Below are positions 25,997 through 35,072 of a stretch of DNA of 64,000 nucleotides, in pieces. Source of the stretch: CBDCME01 sp965218865 (lineage in GTDB: Bacteria > Pseudomonadota > Alphaproteobacteria > JAAXGF01). Where the stretch lies: contig CBDCME010000069.1 in the NCBI GenBank assembly GCA_965218865.1, positions 62,001 through 126,000 of the forward strand. The letters run 5' to 3'. Numbering within the stretch: position 1 is the first letter of the stretch; each line of letters begins with the position of its first letter. The translations under genes and the position numbers were made by a program. A model generated the notes under the pieces. The model had not been told where the DNA came from and made no database searches. It saw only the letters and a program-made list of their open reading frames with translations.

Positions 25997-26046
25997 GGAG
26001 AGGGCCAGACGCAAAAAATGCGCGGACGCGCATTTTCGAACAGACG

Positions 26047-26382
26047 CTAAAATTTACACAAGTTGAGAGAATATGATGGCGCAATAAATTTCGAAAATAA
26101 ACTTTCCGATAAAATCCCATATGTAACATAGATATGATTATCGAAATATATTAGGCGATCATTATTTTTTCCGTACCTCATTACTCTTTCCATTTCTGTA
26201 TCTCCAACTCGCAAGGGATCCCCATCGTGCTTCACGCAGTCTTCGTCTTTTATGGGATTGTTCTCGGAGAGTTCCTTGAATTCGGTTATTTTATCGGCGA
26301 ATGCGGTGTCGGACACCACGAACGAAAGTAAAGCGGCAATAGTAAATGTAAGAAAGCATTTGCTCTTTTCCCGGGTGCCCAT
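26047..26382 (-). CDS. Small exported hypothetical protein
   Basis: 111 residues from ATG 26382, six bases after an AAGGGAG site. A charged N terminus (MGTREKSK) is followed by a hydrophobic core CFLTFTIAALLSFVV and a likely cleavage site before DKITEF. The mature part of about 80 residues is polar, with cysteines at DEDCVKH and near the C terminus (SLNLCKF). The region is markedly AT rich compared with its surroundings, pointing to recent acquisition. I recognise no family. It lies directly beside the REP half downstream of IS110 copy 2. Confidence 0.5.
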   Translation of the reverse strand: MGTREKSKCFLTFTIAALLSFVVSDTAFADKITEFKELSENNPIKDEDCVKHDGDPLRVGDTEMERVMRYGKNNDRLIYFDNHIYVTYGILSESLFSKFIAPSYSLNLCKF

Positions 26383-26505
26383 GACCAACTCCCTTCAAGT
26401 TGTCCCGATATTGATATTCGTAACCTAGGCCGAAAGGGCGTCCGGCGCAATCAGGGGCGCCGAAGCTTTCACCTCGATGTGATTCCTGGATCGCCACTCT
26501 GCGGT

Positions 26506-27036
26506 TTACTTCCGCGCCCTGAAACCCTCGTCGCACATGATGTTCTCGGGCGAGCACACGTGTTTCGCCCACAGCCGCAAGCCGAATCGGGCGTTGGGAT
26601 CGTCCTTGAGTTCGTAGAGCGGATCGTGCCGCAACTGGGTGCCGGGCACTCTTTGGATGAGCCGCCAAAAATTTTCTAAAAGCCCGATGGCCTCGGCCAC
26701 GTCCTTGTCGACGACGTTGAGTTGGGGCGCAGCCTTGAATTGCTCGACGATCGACTTGACCAGGACACTATGGGCGAATCGCATGTTCTCGTCACCGGCC
26801 AGGCGGCAAATCACCTGTTTCTGGACCGGATGCAAAAAGTGCATCCTCTCGAAGTGGAAGACTTCCTCCGCCGGTGTCTTCTCCTCTTTGGGCGGGATCG
26901 ACTCTTTGGGATAATAAAAGGGATTATCCGGGTCGATCCCGCTTTTGACCTTTGGCCCGCCCTCGTCCACCGCCCCGACGCTCGGAACGGCGAGGATCAG
27001 AATGTAACAAGCGATGATGCACGCGCGCCAAACCAT
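26506..27036 (-). CDS. Exported protein, divergent winged-helix family member F
   Basis: 176 residues. Signal peptide MVWRACIIACYILILAVPSVGA, a Pro/Lys-rich segment (FYYPKESIPPKEEKTP), then a domain that keeps landmarks of the winged-helix family: HPVQKQVICRLAGDE at the place of DPVLRxIVCRV, a later EAIGLLENFWRLI helix, and the C-terminal LRLWAKHVC followed by a second cysteine (NIMCD). The spacing is longer than in A-C and the recognition-helix end (x-M-G-L-V) is not preserved, so homology is probable, not certain. It lies 246 bp beyond the stop of lpdA on the same strand and may be transcribed from read-through. Confidence 0.6.
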   Translation of the reverse strand: MVWRACIIACYILILAVPSVGAVDEGGPKVKSGIDPDNPFYYPKESIPPKEEKTPAEEVFHFERMHFLHPVQKQVICRLAGDENMRFAHSVLVKSIVEQFKAAPQLNVVDKDVAEAIGLLENFWRLIQRVPGTQLRHDPLYELKDDPNARFGLRLWAKHVCSPENIMCDEGFRARK

Positions 27037-27282
27037 CGCGGCTCCCTGAATTGAAATGGACTTTTCCCAGACCGTCGACCGGGATTTAGCACCCGCGCCT
27101 CTGTGAAGGCCATGCCACCCGGCCTCTCACCATGAAAGATAGGGCAATCGCTCCGGAAATGACCATCGAAAACTGCCGCGTATCGAACGCCCGAATTCGT
27201 GATTCGACGGCTGAACTTTTCCCAAGGCTTGGGCATCGAATTTTTTGGTCGATCCACTCGGGGTTGGGACGTCGCCGCGGAT

Positions 27283-28692
27283 TCAGATGTGGATGGCGCG
27301 GCCGGCGACGGCGAGGGCGGCTTCGCGCATGGCCTCGCTCAGGGTCGGATGGGCGTGGCAGGTGCGGGCGATGTCCTCGGCGGAACCGCCGAACGCCATG
27401 ACCGCGACGGCCTCGGCGATCATTTCGCCGGCGTCGGGACCGATGATGTGAACCCCGAGGACGCGGTCGGCGTCGGCCTCGGCGATAATCTTGACGAAGC
27501 CGTCGGTGGTCGCGTTGGTACGGCCCCGGCTGTTGGCGGAGAAGGGAAAACGACCGACCTTGTAGGCGACGCCGGCTGCGTTGAGATCCTCCTCGCCGCG
27601 GCCGACGGTGGCGACCTCGGGCGAGGTATAGACGACGCCCGGGATGGCGTCATAGTTCACGTGGCCCGGCTTTCCGGCGATGATCTCGGCCACGGCGATG
27701 CCTTCGTCCTCGGCCTTGTGGGCGAGCATCGCGCCGCGGACGACGTCGCCGATGGCATGGATACCCACGACGTTGGTCTGGAATTGGTCGTCGATGAGGA
27801 CGCGGCCCGCTTCGTCGAGGGCGACCCCGGCATCGATCGCGCCCATTCCGAGGGTATAGGGCCGCCGGCCCACCGCCACCAGTACGACGTCGGCGCTCAT
27901 CGCCTCGCTCTCGCCTCCGCCGGCGGGGGCCAACGTCAGGCGGACCCCGCTCTTGCTCGCCTTGGCACCGACGACCTGGGTCGCGAGACGGAATTTCAGT
28001 CCTTGGCGGCTCAGGATACGCTGGAGATTCTTCGCCACTTCGGCGTCCATCCCGGGCACGATCCGATCGAGAAATTCGACCACCGTCACTTCCGCCCCCA
28101 GCCGCCGCCACACCGAACCCAGCTCGAGTCCGATATATCCCGCGCCGATGACGACCATCGTCTTGGGCACTTCGTCGAGAGACAAGGCGCCGGTCGACGA
28201 GACGATGCGCTTTTCGTCGATCGTGACTCCGGGGAGCGGCGTGACCTCCGAACCCGTGGCGATGACGATTCTCGAGGTCGCCAGGGTGACGGCGGGGCCC
28301 TGGCGCCGCGCCGCGGTGACCTCGCCCCGAGCCGTGATGACCCCGGCCGCATCGTAACGGGTCACCTTGTGCTTGCGGAACAGCCCCTCGATTCCGGCAC
28401 ACAGGTCGGCGATCACCTTGGTCTTTCGCGCCATCATGGCCGCGAGATCGAGATCCACGCCGCCGAGCTTAATGCCATGGCCGGCGAGACCGTGGCGCGC
28501 TTCCTCGTAGAGCTCGGATGAGTGGAGCAGGGCCTTCGACGGAATGCAGCCGACGTTCAGACAGGTGCCGCCCAGGCGGCCGCGTTTATCGACGCAAGCG
28601 ACCTTCAGGCCGAGCTGGGCGGCGCGGATCGCGGCCACGTATCCCCCCGGACCGCCGCCGATGACGACCAGATCGAAACTTTCGTCGGCCAT
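27283..28692 (-). CDS. lpdA: Dihydrolipoyl dehydrogenase (E3)
   Basis: 469 residues from ATG 28692 (frame open to 28707). FAD/NAD flavoprotein that reoxidises the dihydrolipoyl group of SucB. FAD site VVIGGGPGGYVAAIRAAQLG; redox disulfide GGTCLNVGCIPSKALL; NAD site VVIGAGYIGLELGSVWRRLG; second FAD motif IHAIGDVVRGAMLAHKAEDE; and the interface His-Glu pair HAHPTLSEAMREA of the partner subunit. It is the last gene of the mdh-sucCDAB-lpd set, 30 bp after the sucB stop. All active residues are present and length is normal. Within this cluster it serves 2-oxoglutarate dehydrogenase, though it may be shared with other complexes. Confidence 0.95.
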   Translation of the reverse strand: MADESFDLVVIGGGPGGYVAAIRAAQLGLKVACVDKRGRLGGTCLNVGCIPSKALLHSSELYEEARHGLAGHGIKLGGVDLDLAAMMARKTKVIADLCAGIEGLFRKHKVTRYDAAGVITARGEVTAARRQGPAVTLATSRIVIATGSEVTPLPGVTIDEKRIVSSTGALSLDEVPKTMVVIGAGYIGLELGSVWRRLGAEVTVVEFLDRIVPGMDAEVAKNLQRILSRQGLKFRLATQVVGAKASKSGVRLTLAPAGGGESEAMSADVVLVAVGRRPYTLGMGAIDAGVALDEAGRVLIDDQFQTNVVGIHAIGDVVRGAMLAHKAEDEGIAVAEIIAGKPGHVNYDAIPGVVYTSPEVATVGRGEEDLNAAGVAYKVGRFPFSANSRGRTNATTDGFVKIIAEADADRVLGVHIIGPDAGEMIAEAVAVMAFGGSAEDIARTCHAHPTLSEAMREAALAVAGRAIHI

Positions 28693-28722
28693 GATCGGGG
28701 CGCCCACGCTCGGATCCCGGCC

Positions 28723-29946
28723 TCAAACGTCGAGGACGAGGCGTTGCGGGTCCTCGAGGCATTCCTTGATTCGGACGAGAAATCTCACCGCCTCGCGCCC
28801 GTCGATGATGCGGTGGTCGTAGCTCAGCGCCAGGTACATCATCGGGCGTGCCTCGACGCCGTCGTCCACGACCATCGGCCGCGGCTGAATCTTGTGCATG
28901 GCGAGGATCGCCGCCTGCGGCGGATTGAGGATCGGGGTCGAGAGCAACGACCCGTATATGCCGCCGTTGGTAATCGTGAACGTGCCGCCGAGAAGCTCCT
29001 CCAAGGCCAGCTTTCCGTCGCGGGCCCGGCGCCCGAATTCGCCCACCCGGCGCTCGATCTCGGCGAAGCTCGATCGATCGGCGTCGCGGAGCACCGGAAC
29101 CACCAGACCCTGAGGCGAACCGACGGCGATTCCGATGTGGTAGTAGTTCTTGTAGATAATTTCCTCGCCGTCGATCTCGGCGTTGACGGCGGGCAGCTCC
29201 TTCAAGGCCACGATTGCCGCCTTGACGAAGAATGACATGAAACCCAATCGCACGCCGTGCTTCTTTTCGAACCCCTCCCGGTAGCGTTGGCGCGCGGCGA
29301 TGACCTGGGACATGTCGACCTCGTTGAAGGTCGAGAGGATGGCGGCGGTGTTTTGAGCCTCCTTGAGCCGCTCGGCGATACGCTGGCGCAGGCGCGACAG
29401 GCGCACCCGTTCCTCGCGGGCCGCCTCGGGCCGCGCCGCCGCCGGTGGTTCCGGCGATTTCGGCGATACCGGCTCCGCCACCGGTTCGGCACCCGGTGGC
29501 ACGCTCGGTGGCTCCGACAAGGCCGCCAGGACGTCGGCCTTGATGAGGCGGCCGTCCTTGCCGGTTCCGACCAGGCCCGAAACATCGAGACCATGCTCGT
29601 CGACCAACCGCCGGACGGCCGGTGACAGAGGCTTATCGGCATCGGTCCCCAACGCCGGAGTGGGTTCGGGCGCCAGACGGTGGCCCCGCCCGGCCTCTCT
29701 GTCCGTCGCCCCGTCGTCGATGAGACCCAGGACGGCGCCGACCGTCACGTTGTCGCCCTCGGGAACGCGAATCTCGCCGAGGGACCCGGCCGCGGGGGCG
29801 GGGATCTCGAGCGTGACCTTGTCGGTTTCGATCTCGACCACGGGCTCGTCCGCGGAAACCTCGTCACCGGCGGACTTGTGCCATTTGGCCACCGTCGCCT
29901 CGGTTACCGATTCACCCAGTGTCGGCACGACGATCTCGATACTCAT
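28723..29946 (-). CDS. sucB: 2-oxoglutarate dehydrogenase E2, succinyltransferase
   Basis: 407 residues. N-terminal lipoyl domain with the lipoylated lysine in VEIETDKVTLEIPAP; a Pro/Ala/Glu linker; the peripheral E1/E3-binding domain SPAVRRLVDEHGLDVSGLVG; and the C-terminal acyltransferase core with FNEVDMSQV, NGGIYGSLLSTPILNPPQ and the catalytic LSYDHRIIDGREAV. It transfers the succinyl group from lipoamide to CoA. The gene starts 44 bp after sucA and precedes lpdA, so E1-E2-E3 are made together. One lipoyl domain, as usual for this complex. Confidence 0.95.
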   Translation of the reverse strand: MSIEIVVPTLGESVTEATVAKWHKSAGDEVSADEPVVEIETDKVTLEIPAPAAGSLGEIRVPEGDNVTVGAVLGLIDDGATDREAGRGHRLAPEPTPALGTDADKPLSPAVRRLVDEHGLDVSGLVGTGKDGRLIKADVLAALSEPPSVPPGAEPVAEPVSPKSPEPPAAARPEAAREERVRLSRLRQRIAERLKEAQNTAAILSTFNEVDMSQVIAARQRYREGFEKKHGVRLGFMSFFVKAAIVALKELPAVNAEIDGEEIIYKNYYHIGIAVGSPQGLVVPVLRDADRSSFAEIERRVGEFGRRARDGKLALEELLGGTFTITNGGIYGSLLSTPILNPPQAAILAMHKIQPRPMVVDDGVEARPMMYLALSYDHRIIDGREAVRFLVRIKECLEDPQRLVLDV

Positions 29947-29990
29947 GCTTGCCTCGACGTCATGGTTTCATTCCTTGGCCCGATACCGCT

Positions 29991-32882
29991 TCAAATCGTC
30001 AAGGCTCGGTTGATCAAGGCGGCTTGCTGTTGCACGTGTTTCCTGAAGGTTCCGGTGGCCGGGGACGCGGCCTCGGGGCGGCCGACGTAACGGGGCCGGG
30101 CGCAACTGGCGGACAGTCGGCACAACACCGCCTCGATGCGGCTGGCGACATAGGTCCAGGCACCCATGTTCTCGGGTTCCTCCTGGGCAAAAACGACTTC
30201 CGCCCGCGGGAAGCGCCCGAGGGCCTCCTCGAGCGGGCCGGCGGGAAAGGGCGCGATCTGTTCGAGCCGCAGGATCGTGACGTCCTTGATCCCGCGGCGG
30301 TCACGCTCTCCTTCGAGATCGTAGAAGACCTTTCCCGTACAGACGATCACGCGGCGTATATCCGCGTCCGGGGCGGGCATGACGTTTTCGTGGAGAACGC
30401 GGTGGAAATTCGTTCCCGGCCCGAACTCGTCGAGGTCGGACACGCAGCGCTTGTGCCGTAACAGCGACTTCGGGGTCATGACGATGAGCGGCTTGCGGAA
30501 CTTGCGCCGCAGCTGCCGACGCAAGACGTGGAAATACGACGCCGGCGCGGTGCAGTTGACGACCTGGAGGTTGTCCTCGGCGCTCAGCTGCAGATAGCGC
30601 TCTACCCGCGCCGAACTGTGTTCCGGACCTTGACCCTCGTAGCCGTGCGGCAGGAGTACGATCAGTCCGCACATGCGCAGCCACTTGCTCTCCCCGGAGG
30701 CGACGAACTGGTCGATGATGACTTGGGCGCCGTTGGCGAAATCGCCGAACTGGGCTTCCCACAGAACCAGGGTATCGGGATCGGCCGAGGAATAGCCGTA
30801 TTCGAAGCCGAGGACGGCCTGTTCGGACAGCATGCTGTCGACGATCTCGATCTGGGCTTGGCCGGGTTTGATGTGATTCAGGGGAACGTATCTATCTTCG
30901 TTGCTCTGGTCGACCAGGACCGAATGGCGCTGACTGAAGGTGCCGCGCCCTGAATCCTGGCCGCTGAGTCGGACCGGATTGCCCTCGCAGAGCAGGGTTG
31001 CGAAGCAGAGCGCCTCGGCCGTTGCCCAATCGATCTTACTGCCGGTCTCGATCATCTCGCGGCGCTGTTCGAGGATGCGGACGATCTTGCGATGGAGGGT
31101 GATTCGTTCGGGCTGCCGAAAGATCGCCAGGCCGGTCTCCGCGAGCAGGGCGATCGGAACGCTTGTCTCGCCCCGCCGGGGACCTTCCGTCGGGGCCCGT
31201 TCGTAATCCGCCCAGCGCCCGTCCATCCAATCGGCCTTGTTGGGCCTGTAGCTTTTCGAGGATTCGAGGTCGGACTCGAGACGATCGTTGAATCGGTTGA
31301 TCAGTGCGTGCGCCTCGCGTGGCGAAAGGGTGCCGTCGGCGATCAGCCGCTCGGTGTAAAGTTGCCGCGTCGTCGGATGGGAGACGATTTTCCGGTACAT
31401 CAGCGGCTGGGTGAAGGCGGGTTCGTCCCCCTCGTTGTGGCCGAGGCGGCGGTAGCAAAAAATGTCGATGATGACGTCGCCGTTGAACTGCTGGCGAAAC
31501 TCGGCGGCGAGCTTGGCGACGTAGACGACCGCTTCGGGGTTATCGCCGTTGACGTGGAAGATCGGGGCCTGGATCATCTTGCCAACGTCCGACGGATAGG
31601 GCGACGACCGCGAGTATTTCGGGCTGGTCGTGAAGCCGATCTGATTGTTGACGATGAGGTGAATCGTACCTCCCGTCCGGTACCCGCGGAGCTGCGACAG
31701 CCCCAGGGTCTCGGCCACCAGACCCTGGCCCGAAAAGGCCGCGTCGCCGTGCAACAGCAGGCCCATGACCTTGCGCCGCCGGGTATCCTTGAGGTGTCCC
31801 TGCTTGGCCCGCACCTTGCCCGCGACCACCGGGTTGACCGCCTCGAGATGGGAAGGGTTGGCGATCAGGCTGAGGTGGATGGTCTTGCCGTTGGGCAACT
31901 CGCGGTCGGTCGAGGATCCGAGGTGGTACTTGACGTCCCCGGATCCTTGGACGTCGTCCGGATTGGCCGATTCTCCTTGGAATTCCGAGAAGATGGCGGC
32001 GTACGACTTTCCCATCACGGCGGTCAGGACGTTGAGGCGGCCACGGTGCGGCATGCCGATGATGATTTCCTCGACGCCCAGGTCCGAAGCGGTTTCGATG
32101 ACCGATTCGATCGCCGCGACGACGCTTTCGGCGCCCTCGAGGGAGAAGCGCTTGCTGCCCGGATACTTGATATGGAGGAAGCGCTCGAATCCTTCGCTGA
32201 TGTGCAGCTGATTTAGGATTTCCTTCTTTTCCTCCGCCGAGAAACTCGGCTGACTGCGCCCGCTTTCGACGCGTTGCTGGATCCACGCCTTCTGGTCGGG
32301 GTACTGGATATGCATGAATTCGACACCGATTTTCGAGCAGTAGGTCAGCTTGACGGCGGTGAGGATTTCGCGCAGCGTCGCCGTCTCCATGCCCAATACG
32401 CCATCGACGAAGAACGGCCGGTCGTAGTCCCTTTCGGTAAAGCCGTAGGTCGCCGGATCGAGCTCCGGATTGTGCTTTTCGGCGTCCATGCCGAGGGGAT
32501 CGAGATCGGCGATCAGATGGCCGCGCACACGGTAGGCGCGAATCATCATCAGGACCCGGATACTGTCGCGGGCGGAGGCGGCGATCGCCACCGCGTCGGG
32601 AATGGATAGATTGAGCGCCTGGACGCCACCGTTGCCCGGACGGGCATCGTCGGTGTCGAGGTCGTGCTCCGGCAGCGTTGCCGGCACTTGCGATCGCGGC
32701 GCCCAGGTCGCCCCGCGGCGATCGCTCAGCAGCCTCTTGATGTCGTCGCCCAGCTCGGCGAAGACGTCCCGCCAACTCGGATCCACGGACCTCGGATCCT
32801 GCAGATAGCGGGTATAGAGATCCTCGATAAAGGCGCTGTTCTGGCCGTACAGGAAGGAAGTTTGCTCGAACTGCGTTGGCAT
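29991..32882 (-). CDS. sucA: 2-oxoglutarate dehydrogenase E1
   Basis: 963 residues from ATG 32882 (MPTQFEQTSFLYGQNSAFIE). Thiamine-diphosphate-dependent decarboxylase of the 2-oxoglutarate dehydrogenase complex. N-terminal region TRYLQDPRSVDPSWRDVF, substrate-site stretch IGMPHRGRLNVL, ThDP-binding GDAAFSGQGLVAETLGLSQL with IVNNQIGFTT, and C-terminal domain VLWEAQFGDFANGAQVIIDQ and LLPHGYEGQGPEHSSARVER. It lies 53 bp after the sucD stop and 44 bp before sucB. Length is normal for the proteobacterial enzyme and no defects are visible. Confidence 0.95.
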   Translation of the reverse strand: MPTQFEQTSFLYGQNSAFIEDLYTRYLQDPRSVDPSWRDVFAELGDDIKRLLSDRRGATWAPRSQVPATLPEHDLDTDDARPGNGGVQALNLSIPDAVAIAASARDSIRVLMMIRAYRVRGHLIADLDPLGMDAEKHNPELDPATYGFTERDYDRPFFVDGVLGMETATLREILTAVKLTYCSKIGVEFMHIQYPDQKAWIQQRVESGRSQPSFSAEEKKEILNQLHISEGFERFLHIKYPGSKRFSLEGAESVVAAIESVIETASDLGVEEIIIGMPHRGRLNVLTAVMGKSYAAIFSEFQGESANPDDVQGSGDVKYHLGSSTDRELPNGKTIHLSLIANPSHLEAVNPVVAGKVRAKQGHLKDTRRRKVMGLLLHGDAAFSGQGLVAETLGLSQLRGYRTGGTIHLIVNNQIGFTTSPKYSRSSPYPSDVGKMIQAPIFHVNGDNPEAVVYVAKLAAEFRQQFNGDVIIDIFCYRRLGHNEGDEPAFTQPLMYRKIVSHPTTRQLYTERLIADGTLSPREAHALINRFNDRLESDLESSKSYRPNKADWMDGRWADYERAPTEGPRRGETSVPIALLAETGLAIFRQPERITLHRKIVRILEQRREMIETGSKIDWATAEALCFATLLCEGNPVRLSGQDSGRGTFSQRHSVLVDQSNEDRYVPLNHIKPGQAQIEIVDSMLSEQAVLGFEYGYSSADPDTLVLWEAQFGDFANGAQVIIDQFVASGESKWLRMCGLIVLLPHGYEGQGPEHSSARVERYLQLSAEDNLQVVNCTAPASYFHVLRRQLRRKFRKPLIVMTPKSLLRHKRCVSDLDEFGPGTNFHRVLHENVMPAPDADIRRVIVCTGKVFYDLEGERDRRGIKDVTILRLEQIAPFPAGPLEEALGRFPRAEVVFAQEEPENMGAWTYVASRIEAVLCRLSASCARPRYVGRPEAASPATGTFRKHVQQQAALINRALTI

Positions 32883-32935
32883 GTCCAAGATACCGTTGGT
32901 GGGAAAGGGACGGGACGGTGGATGATTGTGGCGGT

Positions 32936-33811
32936 CTAACCTTTCAATAGCTTCAACATCGTGCTGCCGAGGCTCGCCGGCGATTCCGCGACCGTGATGT
33001 CGGCGCTCCGCATCGCCTCGATCTTGTCCTCGGCGCTTCCCTTTCCCCCTAGGATGATCGCGCCCGCGTGTCCCATGCGCCGGCCCCGCGGCGCGGTGCG
33101 CCCGGCGATGAACCCGACCACGGGCTTTTTTCGTTTCGAGGTGGCGATGAATTCCGCCGCTTCCTCCTCGGCGCCGCCGCCGATCTCGCCGATCATGATG
33201 ATCCCCTCGGTCTTGTCGTCGGCGAGAAAGAGTTCCAGACAATCGACGAAATCGGATCCGATAATGGCGTCGCCGCCGATGCCGATACACGTCGATTGAC
33301 CAAGCTCCGCGGCCGTGGTCTGGGCCACGCCTTCGTAGGTCAGCGTCCCCGAGCGGGAAACGATGCCGACGTTTCCCGGTCGATGGATGTGCCCGGGCAT
33401 GATCCCGATCTTGCACGCGTCGGGGGTGATGATGCCCGGACAGTTGGGACCGATCAGACGCGTACTCGATTCGCTCAGCATGCGCTTGACGCGCACCATG
33501 TCCAGGACCGGGATACCCTCGGTGATGCAGACGACGAGCGGAACCTCGGCGTCGATGGCCTCGAGAATCGCGTCGGCGGCGAAGGGGGCGGGCACGTAGA
33601 CGACCGAGGCCGTGGCGCCGGTTTCGGCCACCGCCTCAGCCACGGTATCGAAAACCGGCAGGTCGAGATGCTCACCGCCGCCCTTGCCGGGGGTGACGCC
33701 TCCCACCATCTCGGTGCCGTAGGCGATCGCTTGCTCGGAATGGAAGGTGCCCTGGGCGCCGGTGAAACCCTGGCAAATAACCTTCGTGTCTTCGTCGACG
33801 AGGACCGCCAT
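32936..33811 (-). CDS. sucD: Succinyl-CoA synthetase alpha subunit
   Basis: 291 residues from ATG 33811, which shares one base with the sucC stop (TGATG), so translation is coupled. N-terminal CoA-binding domain with QGFTGAQGTFHSEQAIAYGT and GGEHLDLPVF; the phosphorylated active-site histidine in GRRMGHAGAIILGG; and the family stretch LIGPNCPGIITPDACKIGIMP. It forms the heterodimer with SucC that makes ATP or GTP while converting succinyl-CoA to succinate. Intact and of normal length. The 54-bp gap to sucA may hold a separate ribosome site but shows no terminator. Confidence 0.95.
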   Translation of the reverse strand: MAVLVDEDTKVICQGFTGAQGTFHSEQAIAYGTEMVGGVTPGKGGGEHLDLPVFDTVAEAVAETGATASVVYVPAPFAADAILEAIDAEVPLVVCITEGIPVLDMVRVKRMLSESSTRLIGPNCPGIITPDACKIGIMPGHIHRPGNVGIVSRSGTLTYEGVAQTTAAELGQSTCIGIGGDAIIGSDFVDCLELFLADDKTEGIIMIGEIGGGAEEEAAEFIATSKRKKPVVGFIAGRTAPRGRRMGHAGAIILGGKGSAEDKIEAMRSADITVAESPASLGSTMLKLLKG

Positions 33812-34980
33812 CAGACGACCTCCTTGACGGCCTTGACCACTTTTTCGGCGGCATCCGCGAGATTGTCGGCGGCGACGATCGCCAGCCCGGAGTGGTCGAG
33901 TATTTTCTTTCCCAGCTCGACGTTCGTGCCTTCGAGCCGGACCACCAAGGGTACGTGCACGTCCAGCTCCCGAGCCGCGGCGACGACCCCCTCGGCGATG
34001 ACGTCGCAACGCATGATGCCGCCGAAGATGTTGACCAGGATGCCGTCGACGTTGGGGTCGGAAAGAATGATCTTGAAGGCGGCGCTGACGCGCTCCCGGG
34101 TGGCGCCCCCGCCAACGTCGAGGAAATTGGCCGGTTCGGCGCCGTAGAGTTTGATGATGTCCATGGTCGCCATGGCCAGGCCGGCGCCGTTGACCATGCA
34201 ACCGATGTTGCCGTTAAGCTTGACGTAACTGAGTTCGTGCTTGGCGGCCTCGGTCTCGCGCTGATCCTCCTCGGATTCGTCGCGCATTTCGGCGACGTCC
34301 TTATGGCGTAACAGGGCGTTGTCGTCGAAATGCATCTTGGCGTCGAGGGCGACGATGCCACCCCGACGGGTGACGACGAGGGGGTTGATCTCGACCAGGC
34401 TGGCGTCGGTCCCCACCATCGCCTGGTAGGCGGCGCGCATGAGCCTGACGCCCAGCCCCACGAGCTGGCCCTCAAGCCCCAAGGCGAAAGCGATCTTGCG
34501 GGCATGAAACGGTTGCATTCCGATGATTGGATCGATCGGAACCTTAATGACCGTCTCGGGTGAATTCTTCGCGACTTCCTCGAAATTGACGCCGCCCTCG
34601 GTCGAGGCCATCGCGGTGACAAACCCCGACGAGCGGTCGACGAGAATGCCGAAATACAACTCGCGGTCGATGTCGCAGCCTTCTTCCACGTAAACTCTCT
34701 TGACGGCCTTTCCCGCCGCTCCCGTTTGGGCCGTGATCAGAACCTTGCGGAGGAGATCTCGGGCCACCTGGCGCACTTCGGAGACCGATTCGACGGCAAT
34801 GATGCCGCCACCCTTGCCCCGGCCGCCGGCGTGAATCTGGGCCTTCACGACCCATTTCCCGCCGCCCAGCTCACGGGCGACGTGCTCGGCTTCGTCGGCG
34901 GTATAGGCGACTCCGCCACGAGGGATCGACACGCCATAATCGGCGAGCAACCCCTTGGCCTGGTATTCGTGAATATTCAT
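33811..34980 (-). CDS. sucC: Succinyl-CoA synthetase beta subunit
   Basis: 389 residues. ATP-grasp N-terminal part (MNIHEYQAKGLLADYGVSIP, VVKAQIHAGGRGKGGGI) and C-terminal ligase/CoA domain (PANFLDVGGGATRERVSAAF, GILVNIFGGIMRCDVIAEGV). It binds nucleotide and succinate and pairs with SucD. It is normally downstream of mdh in this arrangement; here ISAs1 copy C sits between them, ending 92 bp upstream of the sucC start. The whole sucCDAB-lpd unit may therefore depend on a promoter in that 92 bp or in the IS. The TATAGTGC stretch at about 35042-35049 on the minus strand could be a -10 region (weak). Confidence 0.95.
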   Translation of the reverse strand: MNIHEYQAKGLLADYGVSIPRGGVAYTADEAEHVARELGGGKWVVKAQIHAGGRGKGGGIIAVESVSEVRQVARDLLRKVLITAQTGAAGKAVKRVYVEEGCDIDRELYFGILVDRSSGFVTAMASTEGGVNFEEVAKNSPETVIKVPIDPIIGMQPFHARKIAFALGLEGQLVGLGVRLMRAAYQAMVGTDASLVEINPLVVTRRGGIVALDAKMHFDDNALLRHKDVAEMRDESEEDQRETEAAKHELSYVKLNGNIGCMVNGAGLAMATMDIIKLYGAEPANFLDVGGGATRERVSAAFKIILSDPNVDGILVNIFGGIMRCDVIAEGVVAAARELDVHVPLVVRLEGTNVELGKKILDHSGLAIVAADNLADAAEKVVKAVKEVV

Positions 34981-35072
34981 TTCTCGATGGGCGTACGCGA
35001 AAGCCGCAAAACTATTTTTCGGCCACCACCGTCTGTGGCAGCACTATAGCACCGGATAGAACCCACGCAAGC

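Noticed and set aside
29991..33416. N-terminal extension of sucA to 33416
   Set aside because: The upstream part is a shadow of sucD; the E1 protein starts with MPTQFEQTSF at 32882.
32936..34201. N-terminal extension of sucD to 34201
   Set aside because: It overlaps sucC out of frame; the true start at 33811 is coupled to the sucC stop.
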